64,000 nt of DNA from Streptomyces roseoviridis. Lineage in GTDB: Bacteria > Actinomycetota > Actinomycetes > Streptomycetales > Streptomycetaceae. The stretch's first letter is position 1; every line of letters begins with the position of its first letter. Shown one piece after another: positions 35,357 to 44,867 of the stretch. The notes beneath the pieces are model-generated. The model was given only the letters and a program-made list of their open reading frames with translations. It had not been told where the DNA came from and did not search any database. Where the stretch lies: NCBI RefSeq assembly GCF_039535235.1, contig NZ_BAAAWU010000001.1:1612001-1676000 (forward strand). Reading direction: 5' to 3'. The position numbers and the translations under genes were made by a program.

Positions 35357-37099
35357 TCAGACGGTCATCCATCGGCCGAGGAGCAGTCCTGGCACGGCGG
35401 TGTCCTGACGGGCCACCCGCAGCCGGCCGTCCGGATCGAGCGAGGCGACGACGATCCTGCCGTACGCGTCGACGGCGGCGGCCGGTTCGCGGACCCCCTG
35501 CCCGCCGGTCCGCTCCCACCAGACGTCGACGGGCTCGTGGTCCGTCGCGAAGGCGGCGACGGCGGTCTCGCCGTCGGGGGCGCGCTGCAGCAGCACCGTG
35601 CAGTCGTATCCGTCGATCGCGTGCCGCACGAGAGTCGTCCCCGCTCCCCCGACACCGCCGATCCGGGTCGTCACGCCATCGGTGCGCAGCGCCCACAGGG
35701 CACCGTCACGGAGGTCGGAGCCGTACACCGTGACCCGGCGGGGGCCGGTCGGCTGCGCGGCCAGGGACGATCCGGGGACCGGCAGCAGGGGCAGCAGGTG
35801 CGGACTGCGCACCAGGTCCGTCCCGGCGGAGTCGGGTGCGCGGTGCCAGCGGATCACGCCTTCCTCGGAGGGGGCGTACACCTCCGGCCGGCCCTGCTCG
35901 TCGAGCACGGCGGCGAGTCCGTCGGTCACGCCCGCGCCGCCGCGGTCGACCCACGGCCCCCACGAACCGTTCCTCGCCTGCGTCCTGGAGCTGACGCCCC
36001 GCCCGAAGTTGCGGGCGAAGAGGTGCGGGCTGCCCTCCGCGTCCACGATCACGCAGGGGACGCCGACCTCGCGGCTCTTGACCGGATGGTCGCCGTTGGG
36101 GCTGCCGAGGGAACGCCACTGGCCGACCGGTCGCCCGGTCTGGTACTGCACCGCGTGCATGACCTCGACCCGGGCCCCGCCGCCCCGGGCCGGGGTGCGG
36201 CGGAGGGAGACCAGGTGGACCCAGCCCTCCGGGCTCTGCGCCACCGACAGGACGGGCAAGAGGGACGGAGTGCCGGGCAGTTGCTCGACGGTCCAGCCGG
36301 GCCCGCCGGGCTCGGTCTCGGTCCAGCGCGCGACTCCGCCGCCGACGGCGGCGTACGCGGTGAGCCGGCCGTCCGCGCCACGCGTCAGCCAGAGCCGGCG
36401 GCCGGCGTAGCGCGGCACTCCCAGGGCGCGCGTGGCGGGAGCGTCGCAGGCCCCGGTGGCGCGGAAGCACTCCACCACGAGGCCCGTCGCGTCCGCGGCA
36501 CCGGCGCGCAGCCGTACGGCTTCGAGCGCGGCCTGCGCCACGGCGGCGTGCTCCGGGTGGTCGACGTGGGTGGCGGTCTCGCCGTCCCAGGCGACATGGC
36601 CGGGGTCGGGGTCGGTGGTGCGCAGAACCGATGCCGGGAAACGTTCCAGCAGGGCGAGGACCCGGCCGGTGAGCTCGGCCGCCGCCTCGGGGCGCGACAC
36701 CTCGGCGGCGTCCGCGAAGCAGACCTCGACACGGGGCGCCGAAGCGAGGGTGTGGACCTCCAGAGCCGTGCCGTCGGCGAGCCGTTCCCCGCGCCGGTGC
36801 CAGGGCTCACCCCGGCCCAGCGCGTCGAGCAGGTGCGCGGCGGCGTCCGGACCGCCGGGTGCGAGGCTCACGACGGTGAGCGACCGGCCGGGGTCGGCCA
36901 GGGGGTCCTGGACGTCGGCCCGGGTGACCGTCAGGGCGTCGGCGGGGTGGGCGACGAGGTGCAGCACACGGCTCCGGTCGGCGGTGACGGGGCCGGCGGA
37001 ACGCCCGGCGTCGGTCCGGCGGAGGGTACGACGGCGCCCGCGGTCCGCCGACCGCCGTTCACCCTGGGTACGCCCCCGGCTCACCGAACCGCTCCTCAC
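35357..37099 (-). CDS. PIG-L-like protein with degraded metal site and propeller-like repeats
   Basis: The 580-residue protein is a full-length paralogue of the PIG-L protein at 26093-28063, with the same N-terminal domain and the same C-terminal repeat region (LFARNFGRGVSSRTQ, GSWGPWVDRGG). The zinc motif AHPDD(E) has become LVAHPADALTVT, and the HxDH motif has become DHPEHAAVA, so two of the usual acidic ligands are changed. Deacetylase activity is therefore doubtful. The GTG at 37099 is the longest start; about 40 Arg-rich residues precede the domain and a GTG near 36985 (V-TADRSRVLHLVAHP) is an alternative. It has its own terminator and is divergent from the LCP gene. Confidence 0.8.
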   Translation of the reverse strand: MRSGSVSRGRTQGERRSADRGRRRTLRRTDAGRSAGPVTADRSRVLHLVAHPADALTVTRADVQDPLADPGRSLTVVSLAPGGPDAAAHLLDALGRGEPWHRRGERLADGTALEVHTLASAPRVEVCFADAAEVSRPEAAAELTGRVLALLERFPASVLRTTDPDPGHVAWDGETATHVDHPEHAAVAQAALEAVRLRAGAADATGLVVECFRATGACDAPATRALGVPRYAGRRLWLTRGADGRLTAYAAVGGGVARWTETEPGGPGWTVEQLPGTPSLLPVLSVAQSPEGWVHLVSLRRTPARGGGARVEVMHAVQYQTGRPVGQWRSLGSPNGDHPVKSREVGVPCVIVDAEGSPHLFARNFGRGVSSRTQARNGSWGPWVDRGGAGVTDGLAAVLDEQGRPEVYAPSEEGVIRWHRAPDSAGTDLVRSPHLLPLLPVPGSSLAAQPTGPRRVTVYGSDLRDGALWALRTDGVTTRIGGVGGAGTTLVRHAIDGYDCTVLLQRAPDGETAVAAFATDHEPVDVWWERTGGQGVREPAAAVDAYGRIVVASLDPDGRLRVARQDTAVPGLLLGRWMTV

Positions 37100-37233
37100 A
37101 TCTCACTTCACAGCCCCCTCACATTACACACACCGCACGGCCTCCTTCCGTTGAGGAAGGAACTATTTTCGTGACGTAGGCAACCGTTCGGGCGCCGAGC
37201 GCATCCGCTTCCCGCCCCAGTCGAAAATCTGTC

Positions 37234-37239
37234 TATAGT
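37234..37239 (+). promoter_or_regulatory. -10 element for the LCP gene
   Basis: TATAGT follows an AT-containing stretch in an otherwise GC-rich region, 106 bp before the LCP start. The matching -35 is poor. The rest of the 245-bp divergent region (37100-37344) shows nothing else clear. Confidence 0.4.
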
Positions 37240-37344
37240 GCGGGGTCAGCCACCTGTTGTCCGTGGACCGGCACCCCCCCACCCGAGTCCCCACCAACGC
37301 CGACCGCCCGTCACGGGGCCCTTGAGCAGAGGACTCGCGCCGCA

Positions 37345-38418
37345 ATGAGCGACACCACCACGACCGGACGCACGCGCCGGAGCCGACGGGGCGGCTCCCG
37401 TGGAGGGGGGCGGCTGGGGCGGAAGATCGCGCTGACGCTGCTCGTCCTCCTCCTCGCCGCCGGCGGCACCGCCTACTGGATGTACGCCAGCATCGACGGC
37501 AACATCAAGGCCGCCGTCGACCTCGACAAGGAGCTCGGCGACAACCGCCCGCCGAAGGCCCCCATGTCGGGACAGAACCTGCTGGTGCTCGGGTCCGACT
37601 CGCGGGCCGGGGCCAACGGCGCGCTGGACGGGGCGGCCGTGAGCGGGGCGCGGTCGGACACCGCGCTCGTGGTGCACATACCCGAGGGCCGGTCGAGCGC
37701 CGTGGCGGTGAGCATCCCCCGCGACACGCTGGTGACCCGGCCGGAGTGCGACCGCAAGGGCGGCGGGACCGCCCCCTCCGCCCAGCGCGTGATGTTCAAC
37801 TCGGTGTACGCGCAGTACGGACCGGCCTGCGTGATGAAGACCGTCGAGAAGATGTCCGGCGTCCGGCTCGACCACTACCTGGAGATCGACTTCGCCGGGT
37901 TCAAGGACCTGGTCGACGCCATCGGCGGGGTGACCGTCGACATCGAGGAGCCGATCAAGGACAGCAGGTCCGGCCTCGACCTCGCCACCGGTCCCCAGCG
38001 CCTCGACGGCACCCAGTCCCTCGCCTTCGTCCGCACCCGCTACGGGGTCGGCGACGGCAGCGACCTCGGCCGCATCGGCAACCAGCAGAAGTTCCTCACC
38101 GCCCTGCTGACCGAGGTCAAGAAGCAGGACCTGCTGGGCAGCCCGGCCAAGACGTACGAGATCGCCGACTCGATGACCAAGGCGCTCACCACCGACTCGG
38201 AGCTGGCCTCCCTGACCGCGCTGAGCGACTACGCCCGCAGCCTCGACGGCGTCGACCCGGCCAACATGGAGACGGTCATGCTCCCGGTGGCCTACGACAA
38301 GCGCGACCCCAACCGGGTCGTCGCCTACGAGCCCAACGCCTCCCGGCTGTGGAAGGCGATCCGCGAGGACCTCACCATCCCGGACGAGGTGCGCAAGTCC
38401 CCTGCCACCGGCGGCTGA
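37345..38418 (+). CDS. LytR-CpsA-Psr (LCP) family wall-glycopolymer ligase
   Basis: The 357-residue product has a basic cytoplasmic N-terminus, one membrane helix (about 27-47) and an extracytoplasmic LCP domain. Signatures are LLVLGSDSRAG (about 80-90), SDTALVVHIPEG, VAVSIPRDTLV (about 125), IDFAGFKDLVDAIGGV and FVRTRYGVGDGSDLGRIG with the conserved Arg residues that bind the lipid pyrophosphate. LCP proteins transfer polyprenyl-linked teichoic acids, capsules or other glycopolymers to peptidoglycan. The location, divergent from a PIG-L/Stealth island, makes that glycan a plausible substrate. Streptomycetes have many LCP paralogues, so this is inference. Confidence 0.9.
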   Translation: MSDTTTTGRTRRSRRGGSRGGGRLGRKIALTLLVLLLAAGGTAYWMYASIDGNIKAAVDLDKELGDNRPPKAPMSGQNLLVLGSDSRAGANGALDGAAVSGARSDTALVVHIPEGRSSAVAVSIPRDTLVTRPECDRKGGGTAPSAQRVMFNSVYAQYGPACVMKTVEKMSGVRLDHYLEIDFAGFKDLVDAIGGVTVDIEEPIKDSRSGLDLATGPQRLDGTQSLAFVRTRYGVGDGSDLGRIGNQQKFLTALLTEVKKQDLLGSPAKTYEIADSMTKALTTDSELASLTALSDYARSLDGVDPANMETVMLPVAYDKRDPNRVVAYEPNASRLWKAIREDLTIPDEVRKSPATGG

Positions 38419-38437
38419 GCCGGGGCATCCTGAGGGC

Positions 38438-38806
38438 ATGACACGTCCCCTGCTCGTCGTCGACGGCGCCAATGTCGTGGGCTCGGTCCCCGACGGCTGG
38501 TGGAAGGACCGCCGCGGCGCCGCCGAGCGGCTGCGCGACCGGCTCGCCGAGCGCGGCGGCCCCGAGGACGGGCCGTTCACCGGCCCGTACGAGATCGTCC
38601 TGGTCGTGGAGGGCCGGGCCCGTGGCGTGGCCTCCGTCCCGGGCGTACGGGTCGAGGAGGCGACGGGCAGTGGTGACGACCTGATCGCGGAACTGGCCCG
38701 GAACGCGGCCGGCCGGCCGTGCCTGGTGGTCACGGCCGACCGGGAGCTGCGCCGGCGGGTCGAGGAGTCCGGCGCCGTCTGCGCGGGGCCGCGCAGTCTG
38801 CCGTAG
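38438..38806 (+). CDS. Small NYN/PIN-like domain protein
   Basis: The 122-residue protein starts 19 bp after the LCP stop and is probably co-transcribed. The N-terminal LLVVDGANVVGS has the conserved Asp and Asn of NYN/YacP-type nuclease folds. GSGDDLIAELA and VVTADRELRRRV supply further acidic residues in the order expected for a PIN-like metal site. Databases often label relatives NTP pyrophosphohydrolase; the motifs seen fit an RNase-type fold better. Substrate and role are unknown. It is convergent with the amino acid permease gene, 33 bp away. Confidence 0.78.
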   Translation: MTRPLLVVDGANVVGSVPDGWWKDRRGAAERLRDRLAERGGPEDGPFTGPYEIVLVVEGRARGVASVPGVRVEEATGSGDDLIAELARNAAGRPCLVVTADRELRRRVEESGAVCAGPRSLP

Positions 38807-38839
38807 GACGCTGCCCGTCGCGTCCCGAAGGGCGCCTCG

Positions 38840-40354
38840 TCAGTACTTCGCGTCGGCGCCCATCCGGCCCAGGCGGCTGTGGCTGCGTCCGTACAGGAAG
38901 TAGACGACGATGCCGATCGCCATCCACACGGCGAAGCGGAACCACGTCTCGCCCGGCAGGTTGAGCATCAGCCAGAGCGAGGCCGCGATGGACAGGATCG
39001 GCAGCACCGGCACCCAGGGGGTGCGGAAGGCGCGGTGCAGGTCCGGGCGGGTGCGGCGCAGGATGATCACGCCGGCGGCGACCATCACGAAGGCGAAGAG
39101 GGTGCCGATGTTCACCAGGGTCGCCAGCTCGTTGATGCTGGTGAACCCGGCGACGATCGCGATGACGACGCCGAGCAGGATGGTGGGGCGGTACGGGGTC
39201 TTGAACCTCGGGTGCGTCACGGAGAAGAAGCGGGGCAGCAGTCCGTCGCGGCTCATCGCGAAGAAGACGCGGGTCTGGCCGAGCAGCAGGATCAGACAGA
39301 CCGTGGTGAGGCCGACGGCGGCGCCGAAGCTGATGACGCCCGCGTAGAACGGATGCCCGACCGACTTGAACGCGTCGGCGAGCGGGGCGCTGGTGGACAG
39401 CTCGGTGTAGTGCTGCATGCCGGTGACGACCAGCGCCACCGCCACGTACAGCACGGTGCAGATGAGGAGCGAGCCGAGGATGCCGCGGGGCATGTCGCGC
39501 TGCGGGAGCTTGGTCTCCTCGGCTGCGGTGGCGACCACGTCGAAGCCGATGAAGGCGAAGAAGACGACGGAGGCGGCCGTGAAGATGCCCATGACGCCGA
39601 AGTTGGTCGGCTCGTAGCCGAACAGCAGCTGCACCAGGGGCGAGTCCCAGTTGGAGCCGCCGCCCTCCGGAGTGACGGCGTCCGGGATGAACGGCTTGTA
39701 GTTGTCGCCGACGACGAAGAACAGGCCCGCGATGATGACGATCATCACCACGGTCACCTTGATGGCGACGACCAGGGCGGTGATCCGGGCGGACAGCTTC
39801 ATGCCCACGACGAGGATCGCGGTCAGCACCAGCACCAGGAAGAACGCGAGGATGTCGAAGGTTCCGCCCGGTGCGTCGGGGCCTTCCATCCAGGCCGGTA
39901 GGTGCCAGCCCGCGTTGTCCATGAGGGAGCGCACGTATCCGGACCAGCCGACGGCGACGACGGCGGTGCCGAGGGCGAACTCCAGGACGAGGTCCCAGCC
40001 GATGATCCAGGCGGGCAGCTCGCCGATGGAGGCGTACGCGAAGGTGTAGGCCGAGCCGGCCACCGGGACGGTCGAGGCGAACTCCGCGTAGCACAGGGCG
40101 GCGAGCGCGCAGACGATGCCCGCGGCGACGAAGGCGAGCGCCGTGGCGGGGCCCGCGTTCTCCTTGGCGACCTTGCCGGTGAGGACGAAGATGCCGGTGC
40201 CGATGATGACGCCGACGCCGAAGACGGTCAGATCCCAGGCGGAGAGGGATTTCTTGAGCGCGTGCTCCGGTTCCTCCGTGTCACGGATCGACTGTTCGAC
40301 CGTTTTCGTCCGGAACATCCCGGAATTCGCGCGTGGCTGCTGGTCCGTACTCAC
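38840..40354 (-). CDS. APC-family amino acid permease
   Basis: The GTG start (V/M-STDQQPRANS) has AGGAGG 7 bp upstream and gives 504 residues; the ATG at 40372 lies on that ribosome site and is unlikely. About twelve or more membrane helices are visible. APC signatures are FGVGVIIGTGIFVLTGKVA in the first helix, FIGFDVVATAAEETKLPQRD and GQTRVFFAMSRDGLLP. The length and the pattern resemble cationic amino acid transporters (CAT/YfnA group). It is a proton- or exchange-driven importer at the cell membrane; the substrate is not determined by sequence. A dxs terminator separates it from the upstream gene. Confidence 0.9.
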   Translation of the reverse strand: MSTDQQPRANSGMFRTKTVEQSIRDTEEPEHALKKSLSAWDLTVFGVGVIIGTGIFVLTGKVAKENAGPATALAFVAAGIVCALAALCYAEFASTVPVAGSAYTFAYASIGELPAWIIGWDLVLEFALGTAVVAVGWSGYVRSLMDNAGWHLPAWMEGPDAPGGTFDILAFFLVLVLTAILVVGMKLSARITALVVAIKVTVVMIVIIAGLFFVVGDNYKPFIPDAVTPEGGGSNWDSPLVQLLFGYEPTNFGVMGIFTAASVVFFAFIGFDVVATAAEETKLPQRDMPRGILGSLLICTVLYVAVALVVTGMQHYTELSTSAPLADAFKSVGHPFYAGVISFGAAVGLTTVCLILLLGQTRVFFAMSRDGLLPRFFSVTHPRFKTPYRPTILLGVVIAIVAGFTSINELATLVNIGTLFAFVMVAAGVIILRRTRPDLHRAFRTPWVPVLPILSIAASLWLMLNLPGETWFRFAVWMAIGIVVYFLYGRSHSRLGRMGADAKY

Positions 40355-40409
40355 CGTCGCACCTCCTGGCACTGGGGCTGCCCGTCCTCAGCCCAGAATG
40401 CACGGACAA

Positions 40410-40447
40410 GGGCCGGTCGGCACCCGTAAGGGTGGTCCGACCGGCCC
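40410..40447 (-). terminator. Terminator after dxs
   Basis: GGGCCGGTCGG (40410-40420) and CCGACCGGCCC (40437-40447) form a perfect 11-bp stem with a 16-nt loop that can itself pair partly. It lies 41 bp after the dxs stop and before the permease ribosome site. No T-run is present. Confidence 0.7.
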
Positions 40448-40487
40448 AATGGTGACGCGGTGTGACGGCCCGACGGCCGACGGGACG

Positions 40488-42407
40488 TCAGTCCCGGGCG
40501 GGCTCCACGGCCTCGGCGCTGGTCTCGAAGCGGCCGTCGAGGCGCGAGACGAGGCCGGTGACCTGGCGCGCGATGTCCGGCGCGGTCAGGCCGATCTCGG
40601 CCAGGACCTCGGCGCGGGAGGCGTGGTCGAGGAACCGCGGCGGGATGCCGAAGTCACGCAGCGGCACGTCCACGCCGGCGTCGCGCAGCGCCTGGGCGAC
40701 GGCCGAGCCGACGCCGCCGACGCGGCTGTTGTCCTCGACGGTGACGACCACCCGGTGGCGCTCGGCGAGCGGGGCGAGGGCCTCGTCGACCGGCTTGACC
40801 CAGCGGGGGTCCACCACGGTGGTGGAGATGCCCTGCTTGTCGAGGAGGTCGGCGATCTCCAGGCACATGGGCGCGAGTGCGCCCACGGAGACCAGGAGGA
40901 CGTCGGGCGTGTCGGTGCCGGCCTCGCGCAGCACGTCCATGCCGCCGACCCGGCCCACGGCGGGGACGGCCGGGCCGACCGCGCCCTTGGAGAAGCGGAC
41001 GACGGTGGGGGCGTCGGTGACCTCGACGGCCTCGCGCAGCTGGGCGCGGACCTGGTCGGCGTCGCGCGGGGCGGCGAGCCGCAGGCCGGGCACGACCTGG
41101 AGGATCGACATGTCCCACATGCCGTTGTGGGAGGCGCCGTCGGTGCCGGTGACACCGGCCCGGTCCAGGACGAAGGTGACACCGCACTTGTGCAGGGCCA
41201 CGTCCATGAGGACCTGGTCGAAGGCGCGGTTGAGGAAGGTCGCGTAGACCGCGAACACCGGGTGGAGGCCGCCGGTGGCGAGGCCGGCCGCGGAGACCGC
41301 GCCGTGCTGCTCGGCGATGCCGACGTCGAACACGCGCTCGGGGAAGACCTTGGCGAACTTGTCGAGGCCCACCGGCTGCAGCATGGCGGCGGTGATCGCG
41401 ACGATGTCCTCGCGCTCCTTGCCGAGTGCGACCATCTCGTCGGCGAAGACGCCGGTCCAGTCGGCGCCGGAGGAGGAGATCGGCAGCCCGGTGTCGGGGT
41501 GGATCTTGCCGACGGCGTGGAAGCGGTCCGCCTCGTCGGCGAGGGCGGGCTCGTAGCCGCGGCCCTTCTGCGTGATGCAGTGGACGATGACCGGGCCGCC
41601 GAAGCGCTTCGCGCGGGTGAGCGCGGACTCCAGGGCCTCGATGTCGTGGCCGTCGATCGGGCCGACGTACTTCAGGCCGAGGTCCTCGAACATGCCCTGC
41701 GGGGCGATGAAGTCCTTCAGGCCCTTCTTGGCGCCGTGCAGGGTCTCGTAGAGCGGCTTCCCGACGACGGGCGTGCGCTCCAGGATGTCCTTGCCGCGGG
41801 CGAGGAAGCGCTCGTAGCCGTCGGTGGTGCGCAGGGTCGCCAGGTGGTTGGCGAGGCCGCCGATGGTCGGGGCGTAGGAGCGCTCGTTGTCGTTGACCAC
41901 GATGACGAGCGGGCGGTCCTTGGCGGCGGCGATGTTGTTGAGCGCCTCCCAGGCCATGCCGCCGGTGAGCGCCCCGTCGCCGATGACGGCGACGACGTGG
42001 TCGTCCTTGCGGAGGATCTCGTTGGCCTTGGCCAGGCCGTCGGCCCAGCCGAGGACGGTCGAGGCGTGCGAGTTCTCGATGACGTCGTGCTCGGACTCGG
42101 CCTGCGAGGGGTAGCCGGACAGGCCGCCCTTCATCTTCAGGCGGGAGAAGTCCTGACGGCCGGTGAGCAGCTTGTGCACGTAGCTCTGGTGGCCGGTGTC
42201 CCACAGGACCTTGTCCCTGGGCGAGTCGAAGACGCGGTGCAGGGCGATGGTCAGCTCGACCACGCCGAGGTTGGGACCGAGGTGCCCGCCGGTCTTGGAG
42301 ACGGCGTCCACGAGGAACGACCTGATCTCTTCGGCCAGCTGGTCCAGCTGTTCCGAGGAGAGCCGGTCCAGATCTCGCGGTCCCCTGATACGGGTCAGCA
42401 ATGCCAC
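40488..42407 (-). CDS. dxs: 1-deoxy-D-xylulose-5-phosphate synthase
   Basis: A GTG start with GGAGG 5-6 bp upstream gives 639 residues, the normal length. The order of domains is the usual one for this transketolase-like enzyme: [17 protein letters not shown] with the active-site His, the thiamine-diphosphate motif [18 protein letters not shown] (about 152-169), [24 protein letters not shown] with the catalytic Glu, and the C-terminal [16 protein letters not shown]. It condenses pyruvate and glyceraldehyde-3-phosphate, the first step of the MEP isoprenoid pathway, feeding polyprenyl carriers and terpenoids. It is transcribed alone, between two terminators. Confidence 0.97.
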   Translation of the reverse strand: MALLTRIRGPRDLDRLSSEQLDQLAEEIRSFLVDAVSKTGGHLGPNLGVVELTIALHRVFDSPRDKVLWDTGHQSYVHKLLTGRQDFSRLKMKGGLSGYPSQAESEHDVIENSHASTVLGWADGLAKANEILRKDDHVVAVIGDGALTGGMAWEALNNIAAAKDRPLVIVVNDNERSYAPTIGGLANHLATLRTTDGYERFLARGKDILERTPVVGKPLYETLHGAKKGLKDFIAPQGMFEDLGLKYVGPIDGHDIEALESALTRAKRFGGPVIVHCITQKGRGYEPALADEADRFHAVGKIHPDTGLPISSSGADWTGVFADEMVALGKEREDIVAITAAMLQPVGLDKFAKVFPERVFDVGIAEQHGAVSAAGLATGGLHPVFAVYATFLNRAFDQVLMDVALHKCGVTFVLDRAGVTGTDGASHNGMWDMSILQVVPGLRLAAPRDADQVRAQLREAVEVTDAPTVVRFSKGAVGPAVPAVGRVGGMDVLREAGTDTPDVLLVSVGALAPMCLEIADLLDKQGISTTVVDPRWVKPVDEALAPLAERHRVVVTVEDNSRVGGVGSAVAQALRDAGVDVPLRDFGIPPRFLDHASRAEVLAEIGLTAPDIARQVTGLVSRLDGRFETSAEAVEPARD

Positions 42408-42563
42408 CCGTGCCTCCTTGCGTTTGAACTGGTCGAGCTTGCCGATTTGTCGAGTCTAATGTTCCGTCTTGGATCGTGGGCATCGGGCCGGGGTGGCGGG
42501 CCACTCCGATGGCCGACACGTCGTCGCCGCGTCTGCCCCGTCCACTGCTCCGGACGCGCGTCG

Positions 42564-42591
42564 GCCCGGCGCCGGTTTCCCGGCGCCGGGC
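42564..42591 (-). terminator. Terminator after the xylFGH operon
   Basis: GCCCGGCGCCGG and CCGGCGCCGGGC form a perfect 12-bp stem with the 4-nt loop TTTC, 42 bp after the xylH stop. It separates the transporter operon from dxs. Confidence 0.75.
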
Positions 42592-42632
42592 GGACTGGGG
42601 GGTGATGTGCGTTACGCCCGCTCACGCGAGCG

Positions 42633-43931
42633 TCAGGCGCGGCCCGCGGTCTTCTGCGTGCGGCGGGAGACCGAGTCGATCACGACGGCGGCGAGCAGCA
42701 CCGCGCCGGTGATCATGTTCTGGATCGCGTTGGACATGCCGATCATGTTCAGGCCCTGCTGGATCGACTGGATCACGATCATGCCCAGGAGGGCGGACCA
42801 GACCTTGCCGCGGCCGCCGAAGAGGCTGGTGCCGCCGATCACCGCGGCGGCGATGACCAGCATCAGCGTGTTGCCGCCGCCGAGGCTCTTGGTGGCGCCG
42901 CCGGAGAGGCTCGCGATGAACAGGCCGCCGAAGGCGGCGAGGGTGCCGGAGATCGCGAAGACGGCGATCCTGACTCCGTCGACGTTGATGCCGGCGCGGC
43001 GGGCCGCCTCGGCGTTGCCGCCGACCGCGAAGACCTTGCGGCCGAAGAGGGTGCGGCGGGCGACGAAGTCGGCGATCACGAGGACGGCCAGGAAGAGCAC
43101 CAGGGCGAGCGGCAGGCCGCGGGCGCCGGCGGGCTCGTTCATGACGTACGCCACGGCGAGGACCAGGACGGCGACGACGGCGGTGCGCAGCGCGATCTCG
43201 GAGACCGGGCGGGCCGGGAGCAGCGCGGCCTTGCGGCGGCTGCTGTCGCGCAGCAGCGAGAACAGGTACACGGCGATCGCGACGAGCGCGAGGCCGTAGG
43301 CGGCGATCTTGTCGGCGAAGAAGTAGTTGGTGAGGTTCTCCACCACGCTGCCGGACGGCGTGTTGATGGAGCCCTCGCCGCCCATCAGCCACTCCTGGAA
43401 GCCCATCCAGCCGAGGAAGCCGGCGAGGGTGACCACGAAGGCGGGGACGCCGATCTTGGCGAAGAAGAAGCCGTGCAGCGCGCCGATGACCGTGCCGGTG
43501 AGCACCGCGAGCACGATGGCGGCCCACTCGTTCATCCCGTTGCTCACCTGGAGCCCGGCCCAGACGGCGGCGCCGACACCGGCGACGGACCCCATGGAGA
43601 GGTCGATCTCGCCGAGGACGAGCACGAAGACGATGCCGACGGCCATGATGCCGAGGCCGGAGGCGTAGACGGCGACGTTGGCGACCGAGCTCGCGGACAG
43701 GAAGTTGCTGTTCTGGAGCTGGAAGACGACGGCGATGACGATCAGGCCGAGGATCACGGGCAGGGAGCCGAGCTCGCCGCCGCGGATCTTGCGGGTGAAC
43801 TCGGTCCAGTAGCCCTTGATGCCCTCCTCGCGGACGAGCAGGCGGGGGTCGACGGCCGGGACGGGAGCCGCGGACTGCTGCGCCGTCTCGCCCTGGGCGT
43901 CCTGGGGGGTGGTCTTGGCGAGGTCGCTCAC
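42633..43931 (-). CDS. xylH: Sugar ABC transporter permease, XylH type
   Basis: The GTG start overlaps the ATPase stop (GTGA) and gives 432 residues. After a hydrophilic N-terminus of about 55 residues come about ten membrane helices of the ribose/xylose-transporter permease class. Conserved pieces are GIMAVGIVFVLVLGEIDLSMG (SVAGVGAAVWAG follows), GVPAFVVTLAGFLGWMGFQE, VFAVGGNAEAARRAGINV (a cytoplasmic coupling loop) and VIGGTSLFGGRGKVWSALLG. It forms the membrane channel with XylG and receives sugar from XylF. Xylose is the likely substrate from the binding protein and the adjacent Rok7B7, which is genetically tied to xylose use in S. coelicolor. Confidence 0.88.
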   Translation of the reverse strand: MSDLAKTTPQDAQGETAQQSAAPVPAVDPRLLVREEGIKGYWTEFTRKIRGGELGSLPVILGLIVIAVVFQLQNSNFLSASSVANVAVYASGLGIMAVGIVFVLVLGEIDLSMGSVAGVGAAVWAGLQVSNGMNEWAAIVLAVLTGTVIGALHGFFFAKIGVPAFVVTLAGFLGWMGFQEWLMGGEGSINTPSGSVVENLTNYFFADKIAAYGLALVAIAVYLFSLLRDSSRRKAALLPARPVSEIALRTAVVAVLVLAVAYVMNEPAGARGLPLALVLFLAVLVIADFVARRTLFGRKVFAVGGNAEAARRAGINVDGVRIAVFAISGTLAAFGGLFIASLSGGATKSLGGGNTLMLVIAAAVIGGTSLFGGRGKVWSALLGMIVIQSIQQGLNMIGMSNAIQNMITGAVLLAAVVIDSVSRRTQKTAGRA

Positions 43932-44719
43932 TTGGCGTCCTCCTTCGCGGCCGCGGCCGTACGGGCCTGCCGGCGGGTCACCGCGTTGTCCGTGGCGCCC
44001 GTGATGGCGGCGATGATCTCTTCGTGGCTGGTCTCGGCGACCTTGAAGTCGCCGTTGTTGCGGCCGAGGCGGAGCACGGCGACGCGGTCCGCGACGGCGC
44101 GGACGTCGGCCATGTTGTGGCTGATGAGGATGACGCCGTGGCCGCGCTCGCGCAGCCGCTCCACGAGGTCGAGCACCTGTGCGGTCTGCTCGACGCCGAG
44201 GGCGGCGGTGGGCTCGTCCAGGATGACGATCTTCGGGTCGCCGATCAGGGCGCGGGCGATGGCCACGACCTGGCGCTGACCGCCGGAGAGGGCCGCGACG
44301 GGGATGCGGACCGAGGGGATCCGGATGGACAGGGTGTCCAGGAGCTCCCGGGCGCGCTTCTCCATGGCGATCTCGTCCAGGACGCTGCCGGAGCTGAGCT
44401 CGCTGCCGAGGAAGAGGTTGGCGACGACGTCGAGGTTGTCGCAGAGCGCCAGGTCCTGGTAGACGGTCGCGACCCCGAGGTTCTGGGAGTCGTGGGGCCG
44501 GGTGATCTGGACCGGACGGCCGTCCCATTCGATGGTGCCCTCGTCGATCGGGTGGACACCCGAGATCGTCTTGACGAGGGTCGACTTGCCGGCGCCGTTG
44601 TCGCCCACCAGGGCGACGACCTCTCCGGCGTGGATCTCCAGATCGACATCGGTGAGCACCTGGACGGCGCCGAACCGCTTGGAGACCCCGCGCAACGCCA
44701 GCACGGGCGTAGCGGACAC
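43928..44719 (-). CDS. xylG: Sugar ABC transporter ATP-binding protein, XylG type
   Basis: GTG at 44719 (V/M-SATPVLALRG) is preferred because AAGGAG lies 9 bp before it; the ATG at 44728 would sit directly on that ribosome site. The 263-residue product has one ABC domain: Walker A GDNGAGKST, Q-loop VYQDLAL, signature LSGGQRQ, Walker B IVILDEPTAALG and H-loop ISHNMAD. E. coli XylG has two fused ATPase domains, whereas this single-domain form is usual in actinobacteria and must dimerise. The protein powers XylH. A 148-bp gap with a large hairpin separates it from xylF. Confidence 0.9.
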   Translation of the reverse strand: MSATPVLALRGVSKRFGAVQVLTDVDLEIHAGEVVALVGDNGAGKSTLVKTISGVHPIDEGTIEWDGRPVQITRPHDSQNLGVATVYQDLALCDNLDVVANLFLGSELSSGSVLDEIAMEKRARELLDTLSIRIPSVRIPVAALSGGQRQVVAIARALIGDPKIVILDEPTAALGVEQTAQVLDLVERLRERGHGVILISHNMADVRAVADRVAVLRLGRNNGDFKVAETSHEEIIAAITGATDNAVTRRQARTAAAAKEDAK

Positions 44720-44792
44720 GTGAATCATCTCCTTCGCCGCCTGACCGGCGGGGATGTGGTGCGAGAAGGTACTGCGAGGTACGGGGAGGGGA

Positions 44793-44846
44793 GTCCGGCG
44801 CCCCGCCCCCGCTCGCGGGGCGTGGACGGGGCGGGGTGCGCCGGAC
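44793..44846 (-). terminator. Large hairpin between xylF and xylG, probable attenuator
   Basis: GTCCGGCG (44793-44800) pairs with CGCCGGAC (44839-44846), and CCCCGCCCC (44801-44809) with GGGGCGGGG (44828-44836), with a 2-nt bulge. It follows the xylF stop by about 22 bp. Such structures commonly allow partial read-through, so that more binding protein than ATPase is made. Confidence 0.7.
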
Positions 44847-44867
44847 CGGTCCGTGGAGCGGGGCGGG

